Of a stretch of 64,000 nucleotides of DNA, positions 34,651-48,314 are shown piece by piece. Source of the stretch: Paenibacillus montaniterrae (GTDB taxonomy: Bacteria; Bacillota; Bacilli; Paenibacillales; Paenibacillaceae). The translations under genes were made by a program, and so were the position numbers. The notes under the pieces were generated by a model. The model saw only the letters and a program-made list of their open reading frames with translations. It was not told the DNA's origin and searched no databases. The stretch covers positions 1,178,001 to 1,242,000 of the forward strand of contig NZ_BOSE01000001.1 in the NCBI RefSeq assembly GCF_018403185.1. The letters are read 5' to 3'. Each line of letters begins with the position of its first letter. Within the stretch, counting starts at the first letter, position 1.

Positions 34651-34693
34651 AGTATAACGTCGATTTTCGCCTTCATATGTGATTTTTTTCACA
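34651..34693 (-). promoter_or_regulatory. cydA promoter with a CRP/Fnr-type site at about -41.5
   Basis: A perfect TGTGA-N6-TCACA palindrome (34678-34693, N6 all A/T) lies upstream of a -10 TATACT (34656-34651); a start site near 34644 puts the palindrome centre at -41.5, the class II activator position. The -35 hexamer would be CATATG, far from consensus, as expected for an activator-dependent promoter. Firmicute Fnr sites have this sequence; Rex sites (TTGTGAA-N6-TTCACAA) have wider spacing, and Rex is not supported here. Confidence 0.7.
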
Positions 34694-34744
34694 CGAACGA
34701 TTACTTTTCCGTTAAGATTGTGACAACTTGGCAAATTTGCAGGC

Positions 34745-34788
34745 AAAAAAATAGCAGATCTTTCGCATATAACGAAAGGCCCGCTATT
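34745..34788 (-). terminator. Terminator of the aldehyde dehydrogenase operon
   Basis: On the minus strand AATAGC...CTTTCG-TTATATG-CGAAAG...GCTATT is followed by seven T. It separates this operon from the cydA promoter. Confidence 0.85.
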
Positions 34789-34812
34789 ATCCAATAATTA
34801 TCTATTGCTGCA

Positions 34813-36234
34813 CTAGCTGCGATTAAAAATGACCAGCTTGGTTTCGCACATTTCCTCTATTGCGTACTTGATGCCTTCACGGCCGATTCCGCTGTGCTTC
34901 CAGCCGCCATACGGCATATGATCGAGTCGGAACGTAGGAATGTCGTTAATGAGCACACCGCCAGCCTCCAGCTTGTCGCTTGCATCGAGCGCGGTTTCCA
35001 GCCTGTTCGTATAAATACCCGCCTGCAAGCCGAATTGCGATTGATTAACGAGGGCAATGGCTTGCTCTATGGTGCTAACTCGATTAATGCTTACAATTGG
35101 CGCAAATACCTCCTGCTGCATCACCTTTGCATGTTCAGGCACATGCAGCAATACCGTTGGTTGAAGCAAACGCTGCTTCGCATAGCCGCCTAGTGCCAGC
35201 TCTGCACCCTGCTGCATCGCTTCATGCACCCAGCTCAGCACTCGCTCGACAGCAGACGGATGAATCAGCACCGACACATCGGTTTGCATAAGCAGAGGGT
35301 CTCCAAGCACCAGCTGCTTCGCTTGTGCTATAAAGGCTTCTACAAATTTATCAAATACCTCTTCCATTACATAAATGCGCTGCAGCGATATGCATACCTG
35401 ACCCTGATTGGAAAACGCACCTGTTACACAGCGCGCTGCCGCTTGCTCCACATTAACATCACCGTCTATAATGACCGCTGAATTAGAGCCAAGCTCAAGC
35501 GTGACTCGCTTTAAGCGCGCATTGCGCCTAACCTGCTCGCCAACAGCGGGACTGCCTGTAAATGTAATATAGCTGACGCGCTCATCGCTTACGATATACT
35601 CGCCAAGCTCGGGGCCTCTGCCAGTAATAACATTCAAAGCTCCTGGCGGCAAACCTGCCTCATGAAAAAGCGTGGCAATAAAATATGAAGACAGCGGTGT
35701 TTGCTCAGCCGGCTTCAACACAACACTGTTGCCAGCCGCCAAGGCCGGTCCGAGCTTATGCGCAACCAAATTCATCGGGAAATTAAACGGCGTTATAGCA
35801 CCTACGACTCCAACAGGCTCCTTTTTCGTATAGGCAAAGCGCTGCTCGCCGCCAGGCACACTATCCATCGGTATTGTTTCTCCAGAGATACGCTTCGCCT
35901 CTTCAGCAGCCAGCTTGAAGGTTATTACTGTCCGATCCACCTCAATATAGGCTGCTTTAATCGGTTTAGCCGCCTCTAATGCAATAAGCTCGGCCGCTTC
36001 ATCTCTCCGCTCCGCGAGCATCATGCTGACCCTTTCCAATATCCCGCTTCTTATATGAGCGCTAAGCTTGCGCATCGACGACTTTGCCTGCACAGCTGAC
36101 AGCACCGCTAAATCTGCTTGCTCAAGCGATGCTCCAGCCACGTCAGCCAGCTTTTTTCCAGAATACGGCGAAAACAACGCTGTCTCATAATGTCCTTCCA
36201 CCCACTCGCCGCCAATGTACAATAACTGCTTCAT
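34813..36234 (-). CDS. NAD(P)-dependent aldehyde dehydrogenase
   Basis: The gene encodes 473 aa, chosen from ATG 36234 with GGAAGGTGA upstream; a GTG at 36243 is an alternative and overlaps the previous gene. It carries the ALDH superfamily motifs: NFPMNLVAHKLGPALAAGN, VVLKPAEQTPLSS, the general base in LELGSNSA (Glu247), the nucleophile in NQGQVCIS (Cys281), and EVFAPIVSI near the end. The subfamily resembles lactaldehyde/succinate-semialdehyde dehydrogenases, but substrate cannot be assigned. It is coupled to the gene of unknown function upstream. Confidence 0.9.
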   Translation of the reverse strand: MKQLLYIGGEWVEGHYETALFSPYSGKKLADVAGASLEQADLAVLSAVQAKSSMRKLSAHIRSGILERVSMMLAERRDEAAELIALEAAKPIKAAYIEVDRTVITFKLAAEEAKRISGETIPMDSVPGGEQRFAYTKKEPVGVVGAITPFNFPMNLVAHKLGPALAAGNSVVLKPAEQTPLSSYFIATLFHEAGLPPGALNVITGRGPELGEYIVSDERVSYITFTGSPAVGEQVRRNARLKRVTLELGSNSAVIIDGDVNVEQAAARCVTGAFSNQGQVCISLQRIYVMEEVFDKFVEAFIAQAKQLVLGDPLLMQTDVSVLIHPSAVERVLSWVHEAMQQGAELALGGYAKQRLLQPTVLLHVPEHAKVMQQEVFAPIVSINRVSTIEQAIALVNQSQFGLQAGIYTNRLETALDASDKLEAGGVLINDIPTFRLDHMPYGGWKHSGIGREGIKYAIEEMCETKLVIFNRS

Positions 36235-36235
36235 C

Positions 36236-36763
36236 TTAATCACCTTCCACTTTATTCGTAAAGCTCCTTATGAGCTGCTGATACTCATCCTCCGGCATGT
36301 AATGAATAATTCCGCTTAAAGCTGCAGCGAGCTGATCAGAGATCATGCGATTGGCGCGAAAGAAGCCTGCTGCTTCATGCTTCGTTAAAAACTCCACCAC
36401 TACAGTTCCTTCCGATTCGCCCGTTTCATGTCTAAGCAGTTCAATCTGTCTGATCTCCATCAGCTTCAGCTTGCTCATATTAAATTGGCTTAAATGCCAC
36501 GGGGCAATATCGATAAATTTTCGCTTTACAGGATCAAAGAAACGAAGCCCTTTAATTTCACCGTTATATACAAGAAATCCTACCACTTTAGTATTGGCAT
36601 GAAGCTTTTGCAGTAAGGCGATTTCCATCAGCTTATCGTCATTGGCAACGGCTGCACGCTTTGAAGCTTCACCTGCATTTAACTCAGATGGCTTCGATTT
36701 CGTAGTCCATCGATCATTGTACATTCTGAAGCCTTGGTTCTTTTTATTAAATCTGTCGCTCAT
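36236..36763 (-). CDS. Conserved protein of unknown function
   Basis: The gene encodes 175 aa from ATG 36763 with GGTGGAG upstream; GTG 36769 lies in the ribosome site. A basic N-terminal 45 residues, apparently flexible, precede an alpha/beta domain (NTKVVGFLVYNGEIKGLRFFDPVKRKFIDI, then a helical C-terminus). There is no signal or membrane segment and I do not recognise the family. Its stop TAA is next to the ATG of the aldehyde dehydrogenase gene, so the two are cotranscribed. Confidence 0.65.
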   Translation of the reverse strand: MSDRFNKKNQGFRMYNDRWTTKSKPSELNAGEASKRAAVANDDKLMEIALLQKLHANTKVVGFLVYNGEIKGLRFFDPVKRKFIDIAPWHLSQFNMSKLKLMEIRQIELLRHETGESEGTVVVEFLTKHEAAGFFRANRMISDQLAAALSGIIHYMPEDEYQQLIRSFTNKVEGD

Positions 36764-36844
36764 CAGCACTCCACCAGTTCATTATGATATGTAATGATTT
36801 TATCATAGTAATCGTTAGGAGATGTAAGGAAAAGACGTGATTCG

Positions 36845-36875
36845 ACAAAAAAACCACTTCGTTAACGAAGTGGTT
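36845..36875 (-). terminator. Terminator whose loop contains the yhcN stop codon
   Basis: AACCACTTCG-TTAA-CGAAGTGGTT followed by seven T on the minus strand. The loop is the TAA stop of the YhcN/YlaJ gene. Confidence 0.9.
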
Positions 36876-37440
36876 CTGTTACGGCTTCACCCATATCTTC
36901 AAGCAAGTCTTGAATGTCACGGGCTAAATTTCGGATAGGATGGCGTTCATTGCCGTTGTTGTTGCCAGTGCTGTACGTGTTAAGCTGTCCGTCAGTATTG
37001 CCCATTTGTCCATGAATGGTACGAATACGATCATGCATGGCACGTTCTGCTGTTACATGAACGTTGTAGCCATTGTGATCATCTTGCAATGCTTTTTTTA
37101 CATTTTTGACAACCTCTTCACGTCTGCCAACGTTATCAACGTCTATGCCGACAATGATGTCTTGACCATTTACGACTACTGTAGCATCATTAACGCCTTC
37201 TACCTGGCGAACGGAGTTTACCAGTCGTTTTTGCTGATCATTCATGGATTGTCCATTCATCATCGTATCGCGGCCGTTAAGATTATTGAGGTTTCGATCA
37301 CCTGTCGTTGCATTATCATGCACAGACTGCGGTCTCACACCATTTGCACGGTTGTCATTTCGATTGCGGTCATAAGTTCCGCAAGCAGTTAAGCTTAGAA
37401 CAAGCGCTGTACATGCAATTGCGATTCCAAGTTTTTTCAT
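36862..37440 (-). CDS. yhcN: YhcN/YlaJ-family sporulation lipoprotein
   Basis: The gene encodes 192 aa from ATG 37440, with CTAGGAGGTG upstream. A signal peptide ends in the lipobox LTAC-G. An Asn/Arg-rich spacer follows, then the YhcN domain (about 65-150): KRLVNSVRQVEGVNDATVVV, GQDIIVGIDVDNVGR, VKNVKKALQDDH, AMHDRIRTIH. It ends in a short helical tail. YhcN is a forespore lipoprotein found in the spore inner membrane and needed for full outgrowth. The stop codon falls in the loop of its terminator. Confidence 0.9.
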   Translation of the reverse strand: MKKLGIAIACTALVLSLTACGTYDRNRNDNRANGVRPQSVHDNATTGDRNLNNLNGRDTMMNGQSMNDQQKRLVNSVRQVEGVNDATVVVNGQDIIVGIDVDNVGRREEVVKNVKKALQDDHNGYNVHVTAERAMHDRIRTIHGQMGNTDGQLNTYSTGNNNGNERHPIRNLARDIQDLLEDMGEAVTEPLR

Positions 37441-37657
37441 GTTTTGCTCACCTCCTAGCTATAACATGCGCTTGGGTCTAAGCTTTTATGCTTAGCAGCA
37501 TTTTAAAAATATGGTAATAAATTGATTTAGACGGCAGCTTATTAATAAAAGCATAGACATAAACTCATTCATTGTTTTCTCCTGCTCCTTATGCGTTTAC
37601 ACAGTCAATCCCGATCAAATTACCATATGATATACCGTAAGCTAGGAGGTGATTGGT

Positions 37658-37747
37658 ATGAAAGCGGTAATTAGCGGAATTAGACCACGTCGCAGAAGAT
37701 GCAGACGCCATCATCATAGATGGCATAATCGTCGTAACTATGATTAA
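37658..37747 (+). CDS. Arg/His-rich micro-gene 1 (29 aa)
   Basis: The gene encodes 29 aa from ATG 37658, seven to eight bases after TAGGAGGTGAT, an unusually strong ribosome site for so short a frame. The product starts MKAVISGIR and continues Arg/His-rich with one Cys and one Trp, strongly basic. It has a paralogue of exactly 29 codons at 41848-41937 (MKVEISGIR); the K-x-x-I-S-G-I-R start, the single Cys and the length are shared. A sigma-K-like -10 CATATGATA lies at 37624-37632, identical to that upstream of gerE, though no good -35 is seen. A hairpin follows at 37761. It converges on the collagen-like operon. A spore coat or nucleic-acid-binding peptide is possible. Function is unknown. 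Confidence 0.7.
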   Translation: MKAVISGIRPRRRRCRRHHHRWHNRRNYD

Positions 37748-37760
37748 AAATAAAGCATTT

Positions 37761-37796
37761 GAAGAAGCCTCTTCCTTAAAACGGAGAGGCTTCTTC
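37761..37796 (+). terminator. Hairpin after micro-gene 1
   Basis: GAAGAAGCCTCT...AGAGGCTTCTTC, nine or more paired bases with a T/C-rich tail. Confidence 0.65.
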
Positions 37797-37821
37797 CTGT
37801 ATGTCTGCTTAGACTACATAA

Positions 37822-37863
37822 CAAAAGCACCTTGAAGCCAGCTCGCAGCTTGCATCAAGGTGC
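37822..37863 (-). terminator. Terminator of the collagen-like operon
   Basis: On the minus strand GCACCTTGA...TCAAGGTGC is followed by TTTTGTT, directly after the stop at 37891. Confidence 0.8.
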
Positions 37864-37890
37864 CGTTAATTAAAATATGCGTGATTACGG

Positions 37891-39015
37891 TTATGCCGCT
37901 GGAGTTATCGTTAAACGAATTCGACTTACAATAGCTTGTTGAAGCTCATTCCCTCTATTTCCATAAGCTATCGAAAAAGACAGGTTTAAATCTTCTGTTT
38001 GAGTAAAGGTATCTTGAACAAATAGTGTGAAATCTGCATATGGGCTAGTTGAAAGCTGAACGAGAAATGCTGGATAGAAGTCATTAGATCCATCCAAACC
38101 GTTAATTTGAATATGAGGAATCCATGAGACATAGCTATTAGATTGAACCCGTAAATAACAATAGAGCTCTGCTTTATATTTTTGTCCTGCAATCAGATCA
38201 CTGTCGAAGGTTTGACTAAAAACTTGCTGCAAAGCATCTTTATCTTGGCTTAAATCGATAGAATAGTTATCAAACGTATAGATTTTAACAGTCCCGGCTA
38301 TACCAGTTGGACCAATCGGGCCAGTTTCTCCTTTTTGCCCTGTCGGACCTGTCGGACCTCGTTCTCCCGACCCGGCCGGTCCAGTTGGACCAATTATTCC
38401 TTTTTGCCCTGTCGGGCCTGTCGGACCTCGTTCTCCCACCCCGGTCGGTCCGGTTGGACCGCGTTCTCCTGCTTGCCCTGTTGGGCCTGTCGGACCTCGT
38501 TCTCCCGTTCCGGCAGGACCTGTTGGGCCTTTTTCTCCTGCTTGACCCTTTGGACCTGTCGGGCCTTTTTCCCCCGTTCCAGTCGGTCCAATTGGACCGA
38601 TTTCTCCTGTCGGACCAATAAGACCTGTAGGTCCCCTTTGTCCCGATCCTGTCGGACCTGTCGGGCCCGTTTCTCCTACATGTCCTGTTGGACCGGTCGA
38701 GCCTCTTTTTCCGATTCCAGTTGGACCTGTTGGACCCGTTGGGCCTGATATGCCTGTCGGGCCTGTTGGGCCGGATGGTCCTGTTGGTCCTGTATCCCCT
38801 CTTCCTGCCGGCCCCGTTGGACCCGTTGGACCTGGTATCCCGGTTGGACCCGTCGGTCCTGCTCCATCTGGACCTGTTGGACCTGCCGGGCCATTAAAAC
38901 CGTTATACCCAGCTCGACCTCTATTCCCTATTGGGCCTGTCGGGCCTGTTGGACCTGTTGGACCTGTCGGGCCTACAGCCTGTAAGTCCTGCAAATTTCG
39001 ATTTATATTTGACAT
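37891..39015 (-). CDS. Collagen-like protein 1
   Basis: The gene encodes 374 aa from ATG 39015, ten bases after AAAGGAG; a TTG at 39024 is in frame. A short N-terminus ([15 protein letters not shown]) shared with both neighbours precedes about 225 residues of Gly-X-Y, mainly Gly-Pro-Thr, interrupted by charged units such as GERG and GEKG. The C-terminal domain (about 130 residues; [42 protein letters not shown]) is common to all three paralogues. Gly-Pro-Thr proteins such as BclA form spore-surface filaments and their Thr residues are often glycosylated. There is no signal peptide, which fits deposition on spores from the mother cell. The DNA is repetitive and antisense Pro/Leu-rich frames are artefacts. 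Confidence 0.9.
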   Translation of the reverse strand: MSNINRNLQDLQAVGPTGPTGPTGPTGPIGNRGRAGYNGFNGPAGPTGPDGAGPTGPTGIPGPTGPTGPAGRGDTGPTGPSGPTGPTGISGPTGPTGPTGIGKRGSTGPTGHVGETGPTGPTGSGQRGPTGLIGPTGEIGPIGPTGTGEKGPTGPKGQAGEKGPTGPAGTGERGPTGPTGQAGERGPTGPTGVGERGPTGPTGQKGIIGPTGPAGSGERGPTGPTGQKGETGPIGPTGIAGTVKIYTFDNYSIDLSQDKDALQQVFSQTFDSDLIAGQKYKAELYCYLRVQSNSYVSWIPHIQINGLDGSNDFYPAFLVQLSTSPYADFTLFVQDTFTQTEDLNLSFSIAYGNRGNELQQAIVSRIRLTITPAA

Positions 39016-39051
39016 AATGACCAAGCTCCTTTACATAAGAATTTCTGACAA

Positions 39052-40212
<1,161 letters not shown>

Positions 40213-40300
40213 AAACACCATGCTCCTTTATATAAATTAGCCCTTAGTTGCCGAGCCGAATAAAGCAATTGTAAAATAAACGCAAACCAATTTCGGATGA

Positions 40301-41452
<1,152 letters not shown>

Positions 41453-41847
41453 CATCATCATACTCCTTTGCATGAATTTGGCTCTCGGTATTTCATCAAG
41501 TACGACAAACGAATTGAATCGTACATGTTATGAATATGAGTTGTGAACAGATTTAGTGTGGGACAAAGCACCTCTGGGGTAAAAAATGTGCGTGTTCATT
41601 GACTGACTGTAAGTCCTTTCATAAAGTGCCATCTATACAACAAAAACACCCCAATTATTAGACAGATAAAATCTAGCAATTGGGGTGCAGTTCAAGTTAT
41701 TAATATGAACGATATAGAATTGCGTGTGGATAAAACATCTTTTATCTGGGATTATAAGTAAATATTTAAAGATAGTTACATTCGCACAATCAACGTTTTA
41801 GATCCTACATATACTGAAGTGAGGAGGCAAGTGAGGAGGTGAAGAAT
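41453..41847. other. Divergent intergenic region between collagen operon and micro-gene 2
   Basis: 395 bp without a supported gene. It should hold the promoters of both units. It contains a minus-strand terminator-like hairpin at 41642-41688. Possible -10 strings CATATTCAT (minus, near 41540) and CATATACTG (plus, near 41810) lack convincing -35 partners. Confidence 0.4.
41642..41688 (-). terminator. Terminator-like hairpin in the divergent region
   Basis: CACCCCAATT...AATTGGGGTG with a T-rich tail on the minus strand. No gene ends there, so it may attenuate transcription entering the collagen operon or stop antisense reads through micro-gene 2. Confidence 0.6.
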
Positions 41848-41937
41848 ATGAAAGTGGAGATCAGCGGTATTCGTCATCATCGTCGCCATCGTCGCCATAA
41901 AAGGCACTGTCGCCATCATAGAAGACACTTTATCTAA
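41848..41937 (+). CDS. Arg/His-rich micro-gene 2 (29 aa)
   Basis: The gene encodes 29 aa from ATG 41848, seven bases after GAGGAGGTGA. The product starts MKVEISGIR and continues with alternating His/Arg blocks and a single Cys. It is paralogous to micro-gene 1 at 37658, including equal length, and both lie on the plus strand at the two ends of the minus-strand collagen-like operon. A good terminator follows at 41945. It is strongly cationic and His-rich, so metal or nucleic acid binding, or spore-coat association, are open possibilities. The antisense frame of 68 aa in the same place has no ribosome site. Confidence 0.7.
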   Translation: MKVEISGIRHHRRHRRHKRHCRHHRRHFI

Positions 41938-41944
41938 TGGTGCT

Positions 41945-41972
41945 AGCTCCTCTGCAATAGAGGAGCTTTTTA
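41945..41972 (+). terminator. Terminator of micro-gene 2
   Basis: AGCTCCTCT-GCAAT-AGAGGAGCT followed by five T, eight bases after the stop codon. Confidence 0.85.
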
Positions 41973-41989
41973 CATAATGCATTCAAATT

Positions 41990-42056
41990 AAAAAAGACGC
42001 ATTCGCCCCTTCACCCAGTTACAAAAACTGAGTGAATCGTAGGCAAACACGTCTTT
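41990..42056 (-). terminator. Terminator of the suf operon
   Basis: On the minus strand AAAGACG...CGTCTTTTTT encloses an inner ACTCAGTT...AACTGGGT stem. Confidence 0.75.
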
Positions 42057-42085
42057 CCATTCTCAAGGCCTCGGGGATGTCGAAG

Positions 42086-43483
42086 TTACCCTATACTACC
42101 TTCCATCTCAAACTTGATCAAGCGATTCATCTCAACTGCATACTCCATTGGCAGCTCCTTCGTAAACGGCTCAATAAAGCCCATTACGATCATTTGCGTT
42201 GCTTCGTCCTCGGACAAGCCGCGGCTCATTAGATAGAACAGCTGATCCTCAGATACTTTAGAAACTGTCGCTTCATGCTCCAATACAATGTTGTCATTCA
42301 AAATTTCATTGTAAGGAATCGTATCAGAAGTAGACTGATTATCTAAAATCAATGTGTCGCATTTGATGTTTGATTTTGCACCATCAGAATTGCGTCCAAA
42401 GTGAGCCAGGCCGCGATAGGATACTTTACCGCCATGCTTGGAAATCGACTTGGATACGATCGTAGAGCTTGTGTCCGGTGCAAGATGCGTCATTTTTGCA
42501 CCAGCATCCTGCAATTGGCCTTTGCCGGCAACTGCGATCGAAAGCACAGTTCCTTTTGCACCGCGGCCACGAAGTACAACAGCAGGATATTTCATCGTAA
42601 GCTTGGAGCCGATGTTGCCATCAATCCATTCCATTGACGCATTTTCATCAGCAACCGCACGCTTCGTAACAAGGTTGTAAATGTTAGGCGCCCAGTTTTG
42701 GATCGTTGTATAGCGCACGCGCGAATCCTTCAAGCAAATAATTTCTACAACTGCAGAGTGCAGCGAGTTTGTACTGTAAATCGGCGCTGTACAGCCTTCA
42801 ACATAGTGTACAGAAGAGCCTTCATCCGCAATAATTAGCGTACGCTCAAACTGTCCCATATTTTCCGAGTTGATGCGGAAGTAAGCCTGCAGCGGAATTT
42901 CGCATTGTACGCCTTTTGGCACGTAAATGAAGCTGCCGCCAGACCATACTGCCGAGTTCAATGCTGCAAATTTATTATCGCTTGGAGGTACGATTGTACC
43001 GAAATACTCTTTGAAAATTTCCGGATGCTCACGAAGCGCAGTATCGGTGTCTGTAAAAATAACGCCTTGCTTTTCCAGATCCTCCTGCATGCTGTGGTAA
43101 ACAACCTCGGATTCATACTGTGCAGAAACCCCGGCTAGAAACTTTTGCTCGGCTTCAGGAATACCGAGCTTGTCGAACGTTTCCTTAATTTCCTGCGGTA
43201 CCTCTTCCCATGTTTTCCCTTGCTTTTCTGAAGGCTTGACATAATATTGAATATCATTAAAATCAAGCTCGCTCAGATCGCCGCCCCATGTTGGAGTTGG
43301 CATTTTATTAAATTGCTCGAGCGATTTCAAGCGGAATTCAAGCATCCACTCTGGCTCGTTTTTCATTGATGAAATGGTGCGTACAATTTCTTCCGTAAGC
43401 CCTTTACCCGATTGGAAGATCGCTTTGTGCTCATCGCGGAAGCCGTATTTGTACTCGCCTAAATCTGGCATAGATTTTGCCAT
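42086..43483 (-). CDS. sufB: Fe-S cluster assembly scaffold subunit SufB
   Basis: The gene encodes 465 aa from ATG 43483 with AAAGGAG upstream. Typical SufB sequence: [20 protein letters not shown] at the start, [51 protein letters not shown], and the core [28 protein letters not shown]. SufB forms a complex with SufC and SufD in the cytosol on which nascent clusters are built with sulfur from SufS/SufU. It is the last gene of sufC-sufD-sufS-sufU-sufB, the order seen in Bacillus. Confidence 0.97.
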   Translation of the reverse strand: MAKSMPDLGEYKYGFRDEHKAIFQSGKGLTEEIVRTISSMKNEPEWMLEFRLKSLEQFNKMPTPTWGGDLSELDFNDIQYYVKPSEKQGKTWEEVPQEIKETFDKLGIPEAEQKFLAGVSAQYESEVVYHSMQEDLEKQGVIFTDTDTALREHPEIFKEYFGTIVPPSDNKFAALNSAVWSGGSFIYVPKGVQCEIPLQAYFRINSENMGQFERTLIIADEGSSVHYVEGCTAPIYSTNSLHSAVVEIICLKDSRVRYTTIQNWAPNIYNLVTKRAVADENASMEWIDGNIGSKLTMKYPAVVLRGRGAKGTVLSIAVAGKGQLQDAGAKMTHLAPDTSSTIVSKSISKHGGKVSYRGLAHFGRNSDGAKSNIKCDTLILDNQSTSDTIPYNEILNDNIVLEHEATVSKVSEDQLFYLMSRGLSEDEATQMIVMGFIEPFTKELPMEYAVEMNRLIKFEMEGSIG

Positions 43484-43531
43484 GATCCGTCACACTCCTT
43501 TATTAGTATACATAACCTGCCAAGCTGCAGC

Positions 43532-46474
<2,943 letters not shown>

Positions 46475-46496
46475 TTGCTAATGCCTCCTTATCCGA

Positions 46497-47276
46497 TTAG
46501 GCCTGGCCAACCGTTTCATCAGTAATGCCAAGTTCTTCCTTAACCCAGTCATAGCCTTCTTTTTCCAGACGCTGTGCAAGCTCTGGACCGCCAGATTTTA
46601 CGATGCGGCCTTGCATCATAACGTGAACGTAATCTGGTGTAATGTAGTCAAGCAAGCGTTGATAGTGCGTAATGATCAGGAAGCCGCGATCCTCGGCACG
46701 CATCGCATTAACCCCATTTGCTACGATGCGCAAAGCGTCGATATCAAGTCCTGAGTCGATTTCATCAAGAATAACCAATTTCGGCTCAAGCAGCATCATT
46801 TGCAAAATTTCATTACGTTTCTTCTCACCGCCAGAGAAGCCTTCGTTCAAGTAACGGTGTGCAAACTCAGGATTCATTTCCAGATCCTTCATTTTGCCTT
46901 CCATTTGACGAATGAATTTGATAAGCGAAATTTCATTGCCTTCGCCGCGACGAGCGTTAATTGCAGAACGCAGGAAGTCAGAGTTCGTTACGCCAGGAAT
47001 TTCTGAAGGGTATTGCATGGCCAGAAACATCCCTGCACGAGCGCGCTCGTCAACCTCCATTTCTAAAATATCCTCTCCATCAAGCGATACGCTGCCTTCT
47101 GTCACTTCATATTTTGGATGGCCCATCAAAGCCGATGCCAGCGTAGATTTACCGGTACCGTTCGGACCCATAATAGCGTGAATTTCTCCGCCTTTAATTT
47201 CAAGATTAATTCCTTTAAGAATTTCTTTTCCCTCGATCTCTGCCTTAAGACCATCGATGACAAATTTCGTCGACAT
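46497..47276 (-). CDS. sufC: Fe-S assembly ATPase SufC
   Basis: The gene encodes 259 aa from ATG 47276, ten bases after GGAGGG; the frame extends to GTG 47294 inside the ribosome site. It is an ABC-type ATPase with Walker A GPNGTGKS (37-44), the SufC signature [16 protein letters not shown], and Walker [18 protein letters not shown]. It is a soluble ATPase that drives conformational change of SufB-SufD. It is the first gene of the operon; the promoter region carries a tandem ten-base repeat at 47318-47337. Confidence 0.97.
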   Translation of the reverse strand: MSTKFVIDGLKAEIEGKEILKGINLEIKGGEIHAIMGPNGTGKSTLASALMGHPKYEVTEGSVSLDGEDILEMEVDERARAGMFLAMQYPSEIPGVTNSDFLRSAINARRGEGNEISLIKFIRQMEGKMKDLEMNPEFAHRYLNEGFSGGEKKRNEILQMMLLEPKLVILDEIDSGLDIDALRIVANGVNAMRAEDRGFLIITHYQRLLDYITPDYVHVMMQGRIVKSGGPELAQRLEKEGYDWVKEELGITDETVGQA

Positions 47277-47317
47277 AATATACGATCCCTCCACGGTTAT
47301 TTACATCTTTTGTATGT

Positions 47318-47337
47318 TGATTCTCAATGATTCTCAA
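47318..47337 (-). promoter_or_regulatory. Tandem ten-base repeat upstream of sufC
   Basis: TGATTCTCAA occurs twice in a row (minus strand TTGAGAATCA twice), 42-61 nt before the sufC start codon, in an A/T-rich region. The units resemble degenerate Fur/PerR-type hexamers (GAGAAT for GATAAT). A regulator-binding site is inferred. Confidence 0.5.
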
Positions 47338-47389
47338 TAATTATTATAATTTAATTTTAGTTATAAATCAATCTTTGTGTGGGCAGTTT

Positions 47390-47989
47390 TCAGTTCGACG
47401 CTGTGCGCAGGCTCGCTTTCAGCTGCTCGTATTTTTCAGCAAACTGCTCATCGCTCAGCACAGGCGTCAGCTTGCGCTCTGGAAGCGAGTTGTCGATCGT
47501 TACCCACGATTTGCAGCCGCGATATACATCCTGCATTTCGGTAACAAGCGGCTCGTCCAATTTGTAAACGCGCAGCACTAATAGATGAAGAGGCTGTGTC
47601 TTCTTCCATTTCAATCGCTCCTCGGCAAATTGGTCCGTCCAAATGTGAAGCTCACGTATCGCATGCAGCGTCTCGGCATCACAAATTAATATATCCTCTA
47701 CAACATCTGCATATCCTTCCAGCTTCATATGCTGCTGCTCCGGCGACCAGTCCTTCATCATGGAAGCAATTCTTCCCTGGTACGGCTGCTTCAGCAAATG
47801 CTCCTTTTGATGCTCGTAAGCAGGCATAAGATAGAAACGGGGCGATTGCAGCGAAAAATGCTTCGTTTCCTCGACAATCCCGCCTTTTCGCATCACAAAT
47901 ATAAGCTCTCCTTTTAAAAGGGAATCAATCGTCACCGCCCATTCTTTAAATGCAACGGGTTCAGCCTGCGCCTTTATTTGCAGCTCCAT
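47390..47989 (-). CDS. DUF1802-family protein
   Basis: The gene encodes 199 aa from ATG 47989 with AGGAGGAGTT upstream. The DUF1802 pattern is clear: FKEWAVTIDSLLKGELIFVMRKGGIVEE, RFYLMPAYEHQKEHLL, then a strand-rich middle and KKTQPLHLLVLRVYKLDEP. Function is unknown; the family is found in Firmicutes and cyanobacteria. It has no signal or membrane segment. It stands alone between the suf operon and mtnK. Confidence 0.85.
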   Translation of the reverse strand: MELQIKAQAEPVAFKEWAVTIDSLLKGELIFVMRKGGIVEETKHFSLQSPRFYLMPAYEHQKEHLLKQPYQGRIASMMKDWSPEQQHMKLEGYADVVEDILICDAETLHAIRELHIWTDQFAEERLKWKKTQPLHLLVLRVYKLDEPLVTEMQDVYRGCKSWVTIDNSLPERKLTPVLSDEQFAEKYEQLKASLRTASN

Positions 47990-48015
47990 ATATGCAACTC
48001 CTCCTATCCACTTTG

Positions 48016-48181
48016 TTAGGGCGTGTCTGAAAACCCACTCAGAGGCCACTTTCACCGCCTTTTCGCCCCCTGCTTCGTTCCGTTTGCTTGACGTACGCCC
48101 GGTACGCCTTCACAAACGCGCCTTACATGGAACGAAAATTCGGCAAAATTGGCTGTCCTCGGAGTTCTCAGACATGCCCTA
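48016..48181. repeat. R4 palindromic intergenic element
   Basis: 166 bp. Outer arms TAGGGCGTGTCTGAAAAC and GTTCTCAGACATGCCCTA pair with few mismatches, and inner arms CTTCGTTCC and GGAACGAA pair as well. A short hairpin at 55863 (TAGGACGTGTCTGCAAACCC) looks like a reduced relative. Within the gap 47990-48314 I see nothing else but the mtnK promoter region; no SAM riboswitch is present. Confidence 0.7.
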
Positions 48182-48314
48182 GGTTGATCTTATAGCATAT
48201 CATAATTCCGATAAAATTTCATGGAATTGCGAAATTATTATTCCATGCCGTATCATTATCCATTATACTATAAGTTATGGTGTATGAACGATATTGATTA
48301 TGGAGGTGGGCGAT

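Noticed and set aside
34651..34720. Rex operator at cydA
   Set aside because: The palindrome has a six-base gap between TGTGA and TCACA, as in CRP/Fnr sites; Rex sites need eight.
41776..41982. 68-aa minus-strand ORF antisense to micro-gene 2
   Set aside because: No ribosome site, no paralogue opposite micro-gene 1, and it crosses a plus-strand terminator.
48182..48314. SAM (S-box) riboswitch upstream of mtnK
   Set aside because: Expected in Firmicutes, but the S-box core sequences are absent and the space between R4 and the start codon is only about 130 nt.
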